Positions 51,135 through 62,660 are shown, counted from the first letter of the stretch. The stretch: 64,000 nucleotides of DNA from Selaginella moellendorffii (GCF_000143415.4 NW_003314321.1:1-64000), one strand, 5' to 3'. Program-made: numbers and translations. The notes: generated by a model from the sequence alone, not told the origin.

Positions 51135-53527
51135 ATGGGGCAGTGCTATGGAAAAACTGGAGGAAACGAGCAGCAGCACAAGAGCACTGAGGAGAATTCC
51201 TACAATGGCTACTCCACCACCACGGGTGGAAACAATTCTCCACATTTCTCCTCCAAGTCATCGTTTAGCAACTCGCCATTCCCTCCGGCTAGTCCCATGC
51301 CTTACGCGAGCTCGCCCGCGAATTCCACGCCGAGAAGGATGTTTCGGCGGCCGTTTCCGCCACCATCGCCGGCCAAGCACATCCAAGCCTCGCTCATGAA
51401 GAGGCTGGGAACTACGAAAACTAAGGAGGCTGGAGGAGGCGCTGGAGGAGGAGGTGCTGCTGCTGCCACCGCGATCGAGAACGGAGGAGGCCTTGACAAG
51501 AGCTTTGGATTTGCGAAGAACTTTGCTTCTCGGTACGAGCTGGGACAGGAGATTGGACGCGGTCACTTTGGACATACTTGCTTCGCGAAAGTGAAGAGGG
51601 GCGAGCTTAAAGGCCAACAAGTTGCGGTCAAGATCATCATGAAGGCAAAGGTCTGTATATGTTCCGTACTGTTTATGTTCTTTCCTGTATTAAACTATGG
51701 TTTTCTTGCAGATGACCACGGCGATAGCGATCGAGGATGTACGTCGAGAAGTGAAGATTCTCAAGGCTCTGTCTGGTCATCCCAACCTGGTAAAGTTCTA
51801 CGATGCATGCGAAGACAACCTGAATGTGTACATTGTCATGGAGTACGTTTCGCTAAGATTCCGGCACGCCTTTTTTTGCCTGACATATCTTTTTTTCTCG
51901 GATAAAGGTTGTGCGAAGGAGGAGAACTGCTAGACCGGATTCTGTCAAGGTACAGTGGCTTCCACTTTGTTCTTTGGTTTCTTATCCTTGTTTTGTTTGT
52001 TTCCTGCTACAGAGGTGGAAAATTCCCCGAGGAGGACGCCAAGGTTGTGCTCTCGCAGATCTTACAAATAGTTGCTTATTGCCATCTTCAAGGTGTCGTT
52101 CACAGAGATTTAAAACCAGAGGTGAGGTAAACGTAACTTTTGCCAGGCTGCGAGACTTAATAGATTGTAATTTCTGCAGAATTTCCTATTTACTGCCAAG
52201 GACGAGAATGCGCCCTTGAAAGCAATCGATTTTGGACTCTCGGATTATGTGAAACCAGGTAATGAAAGTTTCAGTAACTTGAATAGAAACTTATGAACCT
52301 CTTACTTTGTTGCACAGATGAGAAGCTAAACGACATTGTCGGGAGTGCGTACTATGTTGCCCCCGAAGTACTTCACAGATCCTACAGCATGGAAGCTGAT
52401 ATATGGAGTGTTGGAGTTATAACTTATATCCTCTTCTGTGGAAGCAGGCCTTTCTGGGCTCGGACAGAGTCCGGAATCTTTCGCGCGGTCTTGCGAGCAG
52501 ATCCCAACTTTGTGGAAACTCCTTGGCCTTCGGTATCCACCGAAGCCAAGGATTTTGTGAAGAGGCTGCTCAATAAGGACTCGAGAAAGCGAATGACAGC
52601 AGTCCAAGCTTTAAGTAAGTATATTAATCTTCGTGATTCTTATGCTCTGTTCATTTGTCTGTTTTGCTATCTTTTTGCAGGTCACCCGTGGATTCGTGGA
52701 GAGCGAAAAATTCCTCTAGACATATTTATTTTTAAGCAAGTCAAGGCGTATTTACGAGCCACACCCTTAAAGCAGACAGCGCTCAAGGTGCGTGTCTACT
52801 TCCCATCGCTTCTTCAGACTTTTATCGGTTTGGCTTTTTCCTTTCAAGTGTAGGCGCTGTCAAGGACTTTAACTGAGGACGAGCTGATTTACTTGAGAGC
52901 TCAGTTCTTACTATTGGAGCCCAGTAAGAATGGTCGCGTGTCCCTAGAGAACTTCAGAATGGTACTTATTTTACATTTTTCGATTCCCTCGCGTTATAAA
53001 CTTTTTCTCATGGTGCGCAGGCTTTGGCTAAGCATTCCACCGATGCCATGAAAGAAGCGAGGCTGTTTGAGATGCTGTCTTCGGTTCGTGTAGAATTATA
53101 GATTATGCATATTCTTTTCTCGGACTCAACTGTTGTTAACCTTTCACTGCTGATCGGCTGCAGATGGATGCCTTGGCTTCAAGAAAAATGGATTTCTACG
53201 AGTTCTGTGCCGCAACCATCAGCGTTTACCAGCTTGAAGCGTTGGATCGCTGGGAGCGACACGCTCGATCAGCATACGAGATATTCAACCGGGAAGGCAA
53301 TCGATCACTTACAGTCGAGGAGCTTGCAAAGGTACGCTTAGCATTTCTCTCGTGTTTGCGAAGTAAACTCCGCGTAACTTTCACAGGAACTGGGACTATC
53401 TCCAAACTCGCCAGCGCACGTTTCACTCCACGAATGGCTCAGGCCCGTGGATGGCAAGCTCAGCTTCTACGGATTCACGAAGCTCTTACACGGAGTGAGC
53501 CCCCGCTTAAGTTCCAGGCCGAGATAG
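51135..53527 (+). CDS. CDPK-related protein kinase (CRK)
   Basis: Eleven exons (51135-51650, 51712-51842, 51908-51949, 52013-52121, 52180-52258, 52318-52614, 52681-52787, 52854-52961, 53021-53083, 53164-53331, 53387-53527) give 586 residues, normal for CRKs. MGQCYGK at the start is an N-myristoylation and palmitoylation signal, so it is membrane-associated. A Ser/Pro/Gly-rich variable region fills residues 10-125. Kinase domain: GRGHFG near 141, VAVKII with the ATP Lys near 164, HRDLKPEN in the catalytic loop, [20 protein letters not shown], and [20 protein letters not shown]. After the autoinhibitory junction there are EF-hand-like segments ([22 protein letters not shown] and [16 protein letters not shown]) whose loops lack most calcium ligands, the mark of CRKs versus true CDPKs. 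The EF-like part has [24 protein letters not shown] at the end. Confidence 0.94.
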
Positions 53528-54415
53528 ACGACGCCTCCCATTTCGATTTTTTCTCCGCAATTTCTGACACACTGGAGCAATGGTTGATCGTCAAAGATAC
53601 CATCCCAAATTCACAGGTTCTTCGCCCTATTTTCCAACTCTTTGATTTTTGGGAATGTAGCAACTGTTGAGAGCTTTCCTTCCTGTCCTTACGTTTGCTC
53701 TCCATTCAGAGCAGTGGAATATCCAGCAAAACTTGTTATCTGGGGTCCAGTCCAGGAAGAGCGTGGCACGAAAAAAAGCGATGGAATTCCTGGTTTAGAT
53801 CCGCCCGTGTTCTTCACTTTGGATTCAACACGGAATTCACAAGCAACTCTCGGGAGTTTGACTGTGTCAAGATATTTCCCTTTTGACTCGGCAGGTTCTA
53901 GACCACAGCCGCACGATCGAATTTTGTCCCGTACGAACGTGGACATCGTGGCCGTTGTTTAAGTCAAACCCCGTCTCTTCAAGGACTACGAGGGCAAAGC
54001 CGAAGCACACGCCGTTTGACCCGTCCGGTCCACAGGTCGATTGGGTTCCGCGTTGTGAGATCCGGTCATGACATGCCCGCCACAAAACGTACGCGTAGAA
54101 GGTACAACGACAAAGTTTTGAAAGAGAGGGCAAATATCTCGCGAGGAGGTATATTCCCCGGCGCACTGGAGTATATGCCCGTAGGAGGACCTCCTTCCTG
54201 GGATAAGACCTCGGGATCCACGATGGGTTTGAGAGGGATCGCGAGAGAGTGCGCGTTCTCCAGGGCTAGGCTAGGCTAGGGATCGATCGATGCGCGAGTA
54301 AGGCGGCGAAATCTGGGAGCGCGTCAATCGGCGTGGCGGAGCTGCATTGTGATCCTTGGCAGAGCGGCTGCGGCGCTGGGTATTTAGGGGATTTGGCGCT
54401 CGATCCGGCCAGAGC
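53528..54415. other. kinase 3' region and IPUT1 promoter
   Basis: About 890 bp without a gene. 54250-54415 is GC-rich and likely the leader of the following gene. Nothing else identified. Confidence 0.4.
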
Positions 54416-56205
54416 ATGGCCGGGAGCTGGGGCAGCGGCGCCTATCTTTTCGCAATGCAGATCCTCGTCGCCATTCTCGCCATGTCGGTCGCTCTTTCCG
54501 CCGCGGACGCTGGCGCTGCTCCTCGGCACAGCAACGCGTACGCGACGATGATGTACATGGGGACGCCCCGGGATTACGAGTTCTTCGTGGCGATCAGGGT
54601 CATGATGCAGTCCCTGGCGCGGCACAAGGCCGATGCCGATCTGATCGTCATCGCCTCGACGACTGTGCCGCCGCGCTGGATTCGCACGCTGTAAGTGTCT
54701 ATCGATCCGATCCCTGGCGAAATATCGCTTGATCTGGCAGCTGAAAATCGTTTGCTCTTCAGGAACAAAGAGGGCGTCAAGGTTGTCTCGGTCACCGATA
54801 TCCCAAATCCATACAAGGGGATGGATGGATTCAACGATCGATTCATGTTCACGCTCAACAAAATCTACGCGTGGTCTCTCACAGACTACGAGAGAGTGGT
54901 GATGCTCGACGCCGATAACATGTTTTTGCACAACACGGACGAGCTCTTCCAGTGCGGGGAGTTTTGCGCGTGCTTCATCAATCCCTGCTACTTCCACACG
55001 GGCCTTTTCGTTCTCAAGGTACGCAAGCGCGATCATAAATGCGTAGGAGGCAGTGAAGTTTGCTTCTTAGATCTCTTTGTTTTGTGTGTGTGTCTGTGTC
55101 TGATAGTTTCGCTTTGGCAGCCTTCCAACGAGACGTTCCAGGACATGCTCGAGGTCATAAAGGAGGGAAGAGAGAACAACGATGGCGCCGATCAGGGGCT
55201 TTTGACAGCCTACTTCAGTGATCTTTTGGAAAGGCCACTGTTCACCCCTCCCCGAAATGGATCGAAATTGGACGGCTTGTATCGTCTTCCTCTCGGATAC
55301 CAAATGGACGCTTCATATTACTGTAAGTCCGGCTGTGGTGGTGGTTTTTTTTTCTTCTCTAGTTTTTTTGTTTGGTGCGCTCGCTGGCGTGCTGGATCTT
55401 TCATGTACTTATCCTTTACGTTACCAGATTTGCGTCTCAAGTGGAATGTCCCATGCGGGCCAAACAGCGTAATCACATTTCCAAGCATTCCACTACTCAA
55501 GCCATGGTATTGGTGGGCCTGGCCGGTCCTTCCTCTTGGACTATCGTGGCATGAGCAGCGAAGAAAATCCATCGGGTATGTATGGAATTTTTTGTCAATA
55601 GTGCTGGTACTTACATCGATACGATATATATCAGATATGGTACCGAGATTCCGATCCTGGCAGCGGAATCCATTTTCTACCTCATAACCATGACTGTCTC
55701 GTTAGTCATACGCCGCAGATTTTCGTCCTCCGAGAAAGTCCCCCTCAAATCGTGCCTAGGTAGGTGTCCTTGTCCCGATCTAACACAATTCTTTTATCGC
55801 CTAGTTGCCAAGCTGTCCCCGGTTGTCGCCATTGTTATGTGCTTCGTCCTTCCCTTCTTTGTCATCCCGACTACAGTTCATCCTGTGATGGGCTGGAGTG
55901 TCCTGCTTCTCGGTTCTCTTTCCTACTTGGTCATCACTGCAAACGTCTTCCAGTTGCCAGTCTTTCCCACCATGACTCCCTGGGTCGGTATCGCTGGTGT
56001 CCTCGTCGTCATGGCCTTGCCGGTCTACGTGAATGGGATTGTGAGAAGCCTCGCCATTGGAACTTATGCGTTCCTTGCGGCGCCCTTCTTGTGGTGGGCT
56101 TTGAGAGTCGTGGCTAGCAGGGAGGTGGGGTTTGCGAGAGAGGCACTCATGGCCTATGGGAGGCAAGAGCCGCAGCAGTCAGCCGAGATGATGAAGCTTT
56201 GTTGA
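54416..56205 (+). CDS. IPUT1: inositol phosphorylceramide glucuronosyltransferase (IPUT1/PGSIP6 type, GT8)
   Basis: Five exons (54416-54690, 54763-55018, 55121-55322, 55428-55575, 55635-56205) give 483 residues. The enzyme adds glucuronic acid to inositol phosphorylceramide in the Golgi, the first head-group step of plant GIPC sphingolipids. A hydrophobic signal anchor lies at residues 10-30. The glycogenin-like GT8 domain has YATMMYMGTPRDYEFF, the metal-binding VVMLDADNMFL (DxD) near 140, FHTGLFVLKPSNETF, NDGADQGLLTAYF and, at the end, WNVPCGPNSVITFPS plus KPWYWWAWPVLPLGLSWHEQRR. The C-terminal 190 residues contain five or six membrane segments, which separates PGSIP6/IPUT1 from GUX xylan enzymes. 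A 45-nt stretch in the last exon (55758-55802) has perfect intron ends and is in frame, so the true protein may be 15 residues shorter. Confidence 0.92.
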
Positions 56206-56544
56206 TTGATGGAGTGAAGAAAACCCGGCGGCACGACGATGAGAGCGACAAGAACTGCTGCTGCTACTAGTACTACTACTTCTGCGACGATCAGAATTAT
56301 ATCCAGGTTCGGAGGGAGGTGTGTTTTTGTCGTAGCGGCATTTTTCTTTTACTGATTTTCTCTCTAACCATTTTGACACGGCTAACTACAAAGTGAAGGG
56401 AGGAGATAGAAAGAGAGAGAGAGAGGGGAGAGCTCCCAGCACTGTACGTGTGCTCGCTGGTGAGATTTGCTCCTTAAAGAGCCTGCTTGCCTTTGCAGGG
56501 GAATGTTTCAGGCACTTATGGTCCGATAGCGAAAAGAAAAAGCT
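56206..56544. other. IPUT1 3' UTR with (GA)n tract
   Basis: About 340 bp; a GA microsatellite at 56408-56430 and a CT run at 56549-56572 just beyond. No gene. Confidence 0.5.
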
Positions 56545-56849
56545 TTAATTTTGTTCTCTCTCTCTCTCTCCGTCTCCGTCGTTGTTTGGTGTTTCGGAAA
56601 CACTGCCGCGACTTGCGAGGTTGGTTGGCTGTTTGTTTGTCCATCTAGCTTTAACAATTGTTTGTGTGTTTTTGCTTTCTTTTTTCCAGGGAGCGAGAGC
56701 GTCCTCGATGCGCGAAAGAATCAAATAAGACTTAGTACCAGTGACAGGTATGGCACGCATTTGATCCGCTCGCTCGCTCATGAGATTCAAGTCACGACGA
56801 AATCGTGATCCTTGCAGGTGCGAAGTAGCCCACGCAGAGGGAGCTGGGA

Positions 56850-57375
56850 ACCAAGGCAGGCTAAACGTAAGGGACGAGAGACCAGCTCTGAGACTAATTG
56901 TTTTCTCCAGCAAAGCACAGCGTTGCTTGATGTAAGCCGTGGAATATAAATCGGTAAGCGCGCGCATGCGTGGGATGAGACGGTTGGAAAACGACGGGAG
57001 GAGCGACTGCCGTATAAGATCGCCGCCCCCGGCTGCCATGCTGATCTCTCCTGCTAACACTGCATTTTCCTTCTGGCTTTTCTTCAAGTTCTAAACAGCA
57101 AGGGATGGCGTGATCAGCTTTCACGATTGCAAGCTTGATCCAGAAAAGGATGAAGTTTTCTAACAAAACTTAAATGAAGTTTTTAAGTCACATTAGCAGG
57201 TTTCTAGAGCTGTTGTTATATCAGTTTGTGTGTCATTTTCGTCCTCTGGAATGCTTGGAATTTTCAAATTGAGAAAAAAAGGACATTATTTCCATAGTTT
57301 ATGCCATTGTTTTTTTGGGTTAAGTATACTTTCTAGAACAGGAGAGCATTAAAAGTAAGGAAGTGAAATGTTTGA
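56850..57375 (-). repeat. inverted second copy of the RCC1 promoter/leader block
   Basis: On the minus strand from 57375 the order is LINE start, insertion of about 150 bp, then the same GCAGCCGGGGGCGGCGATC phrase, TATA-like ATTTATATTCC (56944-56954 read on minus) and TACATCAAGCAACGCTGTGC as at 32.45-32.86 kb. A 181-codon open frame (57087-56545) spans the block, starting with residues that match the open stretch at 32620, but its second half has no RCC1 or other known domain. It probably is non-coding or dead. Confidence 0.65.
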
Positions 57376-57700
57376 GGTGGATAAAGTTGTGCATATGCCA
57401 AAAATGATAACTAATGATCATAGATTGCAAAGAAGTGAAATATTTGAGGTGGATAAGATTGTGCATATGTTACAAATAGTAGTCAGTGATCATGAATTGC
57501 AAATTTTTACTGATAAATCCTTCAAGCATGGAACTTTTGAAGGTTATAGAGAATTCATTTCGACAATTTCTATGTAGCTCATTTGTGGGAAAAAGCCAAA
57601 CAACAATCTACATACAAACTTCACTATCATATTTGAGTTGTTAGGTTTGTGTAAGGAATCAACTCCCCGAGGTGTTGTAGGCTAAAAGATCCTCGAAAGC
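57368..57700 (+). pseudogene. decayed LINE RNase H remnant
   Basis: The frame at 57368-57577 begins like the LINE RNase H frame at 32444 (FEVDKVVHMPKM), then duplicates its own first 20 codons and continues with FTDKSFKHGTFEGY, so the first catalytic Asp is kept but Gly is Lys. A stop follows at 57575. The next 100 bp still resemble the continuation (ICGKKPNNNLHTN). More divergent than the copy at 31.9 kb. Confidence 0.75.
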
Positions 57701-57719
57701 ATAACCAAAATGACAAAGA

Positions 57720-57995
57720 GTTCATCGGATGGGACCGAGTTGAAGATCGAATCCAAGACCGACTCTGAAATCGAGTTCGAAATAAAGTCCGGGATCGAGT
57801 TTAAGGCCGAATCGGAAACCGAGTTCGAGATGGAGTTCGAGATCCGAGATCGGGTCCGAGATCGAGTCTGAGGTTGAGTCTGAAGTCGAGTCCGAGATTA
57901 GGTCCGAGATCGAGTCTGAGATCGAGTCTGAGACCGAATCCAAAGTTGGGTCCAAGATCGAGTCCGAGACCGAGTCCGAATACTAATACAGGTCA
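57720..57995 (+). repeat. GA-rich 6/12-bp repeat array
   Basis: Degenerate repeats of GAGTCC/GAGATC type with a 12-bp period (for example GAGTCTGAGATCGAGTCT). Same type as the array at 59.07-59.66 kb, and located before the same downstream block, so it is part of the repeated LTR-type unit. Confidence 0.75.
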
Positions 57996-58860
57996 AGGGG
58001 TGAAAGCCCAAAGCATGCGTCTCCCGGGGGGGGGGGGGGGTTCCAAAAGTATAGTAGGGATAGTGAGGTCTAGGAACCAGTCTTGAAGGAACTCTCCAGT
58101 GGTGCTTCCAAACTGACTTGAGGTTGAGATTGGGGCCAAGGGGCCTTGGGTGGGAGTGAACATGGACTTTGGTGGTGCCGAAGGGGCCACCCCAAGAAGT
58201 GCTCAAGAGCAACTCCCACTCCCAAAAGGGAAACCAACTGCAATGCTCCCAGCTCATGTGGAGTGGTGCCCCATTTGAGTACTTTGTGGCTCATTGGTCC
58301 TCGCCCTTCCTAAAGGCTTGGGTCTTCCCTTTGGGATGGAAGTGGGGGGGTAGAGGTACCCATACTGGGGGTAGAGGTACCCATGATCACTCATGGACGG
58401 ATGACTCAGTCTTTGAGAGATGAGACTGCAATGTAGGTGGTGTCAGACCACTGATGTAACCAAGGTGAATAGGCATGGCCTTAGCATAATGGGCTCATAT
58501 GTCGGTGGTACCTTGGGGTGTCGGTGATGGGATCGGACACGTGGAGCACTTGGACTAAGTGCAAAGGTTGAGTGGCGGGGATGCCATTCTCAGGGCTAGC
58601 AAACCCAAGTCCAAAATAAGATTTATGGAGGTTGTGAGTGAGACACCTCCAAGTGGGTCGGAGGTGTGGTTAAGTGACTAAAGTAGAATGGAAAAATTAG
58701 TCACTTACACTCAAGCAATTCCCAAATACAAACCAAAGCCCCCACCAGTCTTCAAGGGAGTGAACGACTATAAGTGTAAGCAACCAAAGGGAACGACTCG
58801 AGAGACAATCGATAGGGGCTTAAATATAGAGGGAAAGGGCCCATGTGTGAGACACAAAAT
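57996..58860 (+). mobile_element. divergent LTR-type block, first copy
   Basis: From GGTGAAAGCCCAAAGC at 57998 to AAATATAGAGGGAAAGGGCC at about 58837 this block parallels 59664-60620 and in its end the LTR 3' part of the 3.5-4.3 kb LTR. The part 58412-58710 is about 90 percent identical to 60330-60640. It has a 15-base G run at 58026-58040. It is cut before the primer site, so it may be a partial LTR. Confidence 0.6.
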
Positions 58861-59068
58861 CCCTAGGCCCCAAAGTGGAGCAGGAAGGGCGCCACGTGGT
58901 AGTGGCCGAAGCGAAAGCCAAACGAGCATAACACGTTTGGACTAAAAGCTCCGACTTGAAAGGTCGAGAGCGGGAGTGAAACTCCCAACAAAGTGCTCGA
59001 GAAACAAGCACAAAGAGAGCAATAAGCGAGGCTCCAAAAAGGGACCCAAAAGGACTAACACATGACAC

Positions 59069-59660
59069 GTGGAAGAGTCCGAGATGGACCCGAGTTGGAG
59101 TCCGAAGTGGAGTCTGAGAAGGACCCCGAGATGGAGTCCTAGGTGGAGTCCGAGGTGGATCCGAGATGGAGTCCGAGATGGACCCGAGATGGAGTCCGAG
59201 ATGGAGTCCAAGATGGACCCGAGATGTAGTCCGAGATGGAGTCCGAGATGGACCCGAGATGGACCCGAGATGGAGTCCGAGATGGAGTCCAAGATGGACC
59301 CGAGATGTAGTCCGAGATGGAGTTCGAGATGGAGTCCGAGATGGACTCAAGATGGACCCGAGATGGACCCGAGATGGAGTCTGAGATGGAGTCCGAGAAG
59401 GACCCGAGATGGAGTCCGAGGTGGAGTCCGAGATGGAGTCCGAGATGGAGTCCGAGATGGACCCGAGATGGAGTCCGAAGTCGAGACCGGGACCAAGACC
59501 GGGACCGAGACCGAGACCGAGATCGGGACCGAGACCGAGACCGAGGCCGAGGCCGAGTCCGAGTCCGAGTCCGAATCCGAGTCCGAGTCCGAGTCTGAGT
59601 CCGAGGCCGAGTCCGAGTCCGAGTCTGAGTCCGAGGCCGAGTCCGAGTTCGAGCCTGAGA
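59069..59660 (+). repeat. 12-bp tandem array GAGATGGAGTCC / GAGATGGACCCG
   Basis: About 45 units in register, changing after 59480 into GAGACCGAGACC and then GAGTCCGAGTCC. Because 12 is a multiple of three and the units hold no stop on either strand, long spurious frames appear on both strands (59069-59785 plus, 58820-59860 minus, 59139-59912 minus). These translate into repetitive four-residue patterns and are not genes. Confidence 0.9.
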
Positions 59661-60763
59661 GGGTGAAAGCCCAAAGCGTTCGTCTCCCAGACCCTGGGGG
59701 GTTTGGTGAGCTCCAAAAGTATAGTAGGGGGAGGACTGCAGTGGAGCCAGTTTGGCCCAGGAAGGCCGGACCCAGTGTTGGGTGATGAGCTGCCCACTGG
59801 GAAGTCCAAGACTAGAGTGAACACAAACCGACAAGTGGGGTAGCTTGGTGAAGTGTTCAAGAGCCGGCTCTAGTTCCCCCGGGAGATCGACTGGCCGATG
59901 CTCCCAGTCCAAGTGTGGGTGGCACTACCTACTTGGATACCTGGTGTGGCTCAACGGAACCTCGCTCTAAGCCTATGGCTAGAGCACCCAAAGGCAGAAG
60001 GCGAGGAGAGTACCCATGAGGCCTGCGTAGAGCCACGGTGTTCCGAAATGTTGTCCCAAAGGCCCAGACTGTGGAAAGGAGGAGGAGTAATCCTCTAGTG
60101 TAGTGACCAAGGATACAGTCGAGTGGTGAGGAAGTCCCAGAGGACCGTGGGACTTAGTGGTCGGGCCTGTGGGCCTCGATCCAGTGGCAGTGTTGGCGAA
60201 CACGGCCATGGGCAGAAAGGGACTTGGTGAAAACCGGAAAAGGGATATTGGGGAAGGCTATTCCCCATGTCTGTGGGCATCCCAAGGATGTTAAGGAGTG
60301 GATCTAGAATGATCACTCATGGATGGATGGCCCAGTCCTTGAGAGATGGGACTGTGATGCAGGTGGTGTTAGTCCACCGGTGTGACCAAGGTAAAGGGGC
60401 ATGGCCTTAGCGTAACGGGCTGAGATGTCGGTGGTGCCTTGGGGTGTCGGTCATGGGATCGGACACGTGGAGCACTTGGATCAAGTGCATAGGTTGAGTG
60501 GCGGGGATGCCATTCTCAGGGCTAGCAAGCCCAAGTCTGAAATAGGACTTATGGAGGTTATGAGTGAGACTCCTCCAAGTGGTCAGAGGTGTGGTTAAGT
60601 GACTAAAGTAAAATGGAAAATTTAGTCACTTACACCATGAACAAGAGTGCACCTCCTTTTCCAATCGATTAAGGGTCTTGGGATATTTGGGGTTAAGCGT
60701 CCTTGGGTTTGAATAGTGCTAGGCTAAGTGACCTCCCGGGAAGTCCAAACTCAGGAGTTTACA
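59661..60763 (+). mobile_element. LTR-type block, second copy, ending at an intact primer-binding site
   Basis: Parallels 57996-58860 and finishes with the LTR 3' end phrase (gacctcccgggaagt ... ggagtttaca) at 60731-60763. The primer site follows, so this is the functional 5' LTR of the gag-pol element to the right. The LTR start cannot be fixed because the TGTC opening of the 3.5-kb LTR is not conserved here. Confidence 0.65.
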
Positions 60764-60765
60764 TT

Positions 60766-60776
60766 TGGTATCAGAG
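60766..60776 (+). other. primer-binding site, initiator tRNA-Met
   Basis: TGGTATCAGAG, the perfect complement class used by plant LTR retrotransposons, two bases after the LTR end CA. Confidence 0.8.
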
Positions 60777-60823
60777 GGGTCTCAGGTCCAACTCTGTTGG
60801 TAGGCTAGGGGAATCGCACCACA

Positions 60824-61090
60824 TGTTGATTGACATCTGGCTGGTCCAATTTGCTCTTGCTATGCTCGACCCGAGGGGTAGGGTGTCAAGAGAGCAGGGC
60901 TCTCGGGAGAGCTGTGGCTCTTAGCTTCCGTTCACGAGGGCGTGAACTTGCAGGGAAGAGTGGTGGATTGATATCTAGCTGGTCCAATTTGCTCCTGCTG
61001 GGCTTGACCCGAGGGGTAGGGTGTCAAGAGAGCGAGGCTCTCGGGAGAGCTGTGGCTCTTAGCTTCTGTTCACGAGGGCGTGCGTGAACT
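60824..61090 (+). repeat. tandem duplication of the element's leader, two units of about 135 bp
   Basis: Unit one starts ATTGACATCTGGCTGGTCCAATT at 60828, unit two ATTGATATCTAGCTGG at 60967; both end in GTGAACTTGCAGGGAAG. Followed by a further LTR 3' fragment (61110-61305) without primer site, so the leader is rearranged. Confidence 0.75.
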
Positions 61091-61334
61091 TGCAGGGAAG
61101 CATGGTGGATTGTAAGCAACCAAAGGGAATGACTTGAAAAACGATCCATAGGGGTTCAAATATAGAGGGAAAGGGCCCATGAACAAGAGTGCACCCCCTT
61201 TTCCAATCGGTTAAGGGTCTTGGGATATTTGGGGTTAAACGTCTTTGGGTTTGAATAGTACTGGGCTTGGTGACCTCCCGGGAAGTCCAAACTCAGGAGT
61301 TTACAATAAGGTGGTGGAGGATTGATTTTACAAT

Positions 61335-62660
61335 ATGGAGGACTACTTCCGAGCGTTGCAGTTACCGAGCTCAGAGAAGGTCCCATGTGCAAAACCATAC
61401 ATGGCAAATAATGCTAAGTCTTGGTGGAGAACGACGGAGGCCAACGAAGGACCGGTGGCCACTTGGGAAATGATGAAGGCGAGGATCCGCGTGACATACG
61501 TTCCTCCGAATGCTACTCTGCACCTAAGGGATGAGCTGAGTAGGCTGAAGCAGATCAGAACCATTCAAAAGTATGTGAATGGATTTATGGCAAAGAGGAT
61601 ACTGGTCACAGATATGGGTGATATAGATGCGTTCCATGCCTTCATATCAGGCTTGGAAACCTGGGCTCGCAGTGAGGTGATGTATTGGAACCCGACCAAT
61701 TACAAATAAGCTTTGGATGTGGCTATCAAGGTGCATTTCAACAATAACCTGCGAAAGGGGAACACAACGGGGTCGGGGTCCATGTTTAACAACACCGCCT
61801 TGGCTTTTTTATCCGTCCAACACCGCCTTGGCTTTTGCTAAGTTCCCTTGCCAAGGTTCTCGCCTATGGTACCAGCTCCTACTTGGTCTCAGCTACTCAC
61901 TGCACGAGCAACAGAGTGTTAGCCATCCATCCACGGATTCCCAAATCACTCCCAATCCCCCTCCCCGGGTTAGACTGGACTTAAGGTTCGGCTACACTCC
62001 CCGCAAGCACAGGCAGCCAAGCACACCAAGCTTCCAGGTTCCTAACATCCTTTGGTACCACAAGACTTGATCATGGGACCCTCTAAATCCCAAGTCTTGA
62101 GTGCAACACTTGCTTCGGGAGCTGAGTAGGCTGAAGCAGATCAGAACCATTCAAAAGTATGTGAATGGATTTATGGCAAAGAGGATACTGGTCACAGATA
62201 TGGGTGATATAGATGCGTTCCATGCCTTCATATCAGGCTTGGAAACCTGGGCTCGCAGCGAGGTGATGTATTGGAACCCGACCAATTACAAATAAGCTTT
62301 GGATGTAGCTATCAAGGTGCATTTCAACAATAACCTGCGAAAGGGGAACACAACGGGGTCGGGGTCCATGTTTAACAAAGGGGCCAAACCAAGGGGAATA
62401 TATAGCAAAGGGAAATTCAAAAAGAGTTTCTCTAAAAATGAGTCCTCGGGGTTCCATAAAGGCAAATCTGGTGGCTAGCGAGCGGCTATCAAGGTGCATT
62501 TCAACGATAACCTGCGAAAGGGGAACACGACAGGGTCGGGGTCCATGTTTAGCAAAGGGGCCAAACCAAGGGGAATATATAGCAAAGGGAAATTCAAAAA
62601 GAGTTTCTATAAAAATGAGTCCTCGGGGTTCTGGAAAGGCAAATCTAGTGGCTAGCGAGC
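61335..62660 (+). pseudogene. retrotransposon gag, duplicated and interrupted
   Basis: 61335-61709 encodes a gag fragment of 124 codons (NNAKSWWRTTE, LRDELSRLKQ, VNGFMAKRIL, FISGLETWARSEV) typical of the Retrotrans_gag family, then stops. 61533-61793 is repeated at 62119-62379 (offset 586), so half of the gag domain occurs twice. A second, 177-bp tandem duplication follows (62309-62485 and 62486-62662). Stops at 61707 and 62293 lie at the same codon in both copies, so the stop preceded the duplication. Not functional. Confidence 0.8.

Noticed and set aside
54266-55036. 256-codon minus frame opposite IPUT1
   Set aside because: Antisense shadow; the plus strand has the full GT8 motif set and splice sites.
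56545-57087. 181-codon minus frame as a gene
   Set aside because: First third is the duplicated RCC1 leader; the rest has no domain, and the corresponding sequence at 32.8 kb continues differently.
58820-59912. Long minus-strand frames of 346 and 257 codons and a plus-strand frame of 238 codons
   Set aside because: They are products of the 12-bp GA-rich array; translations are monotonous Leu-Gly, Ser-Arg-Thr or Trp-Ser-Pro patterns with no domain.
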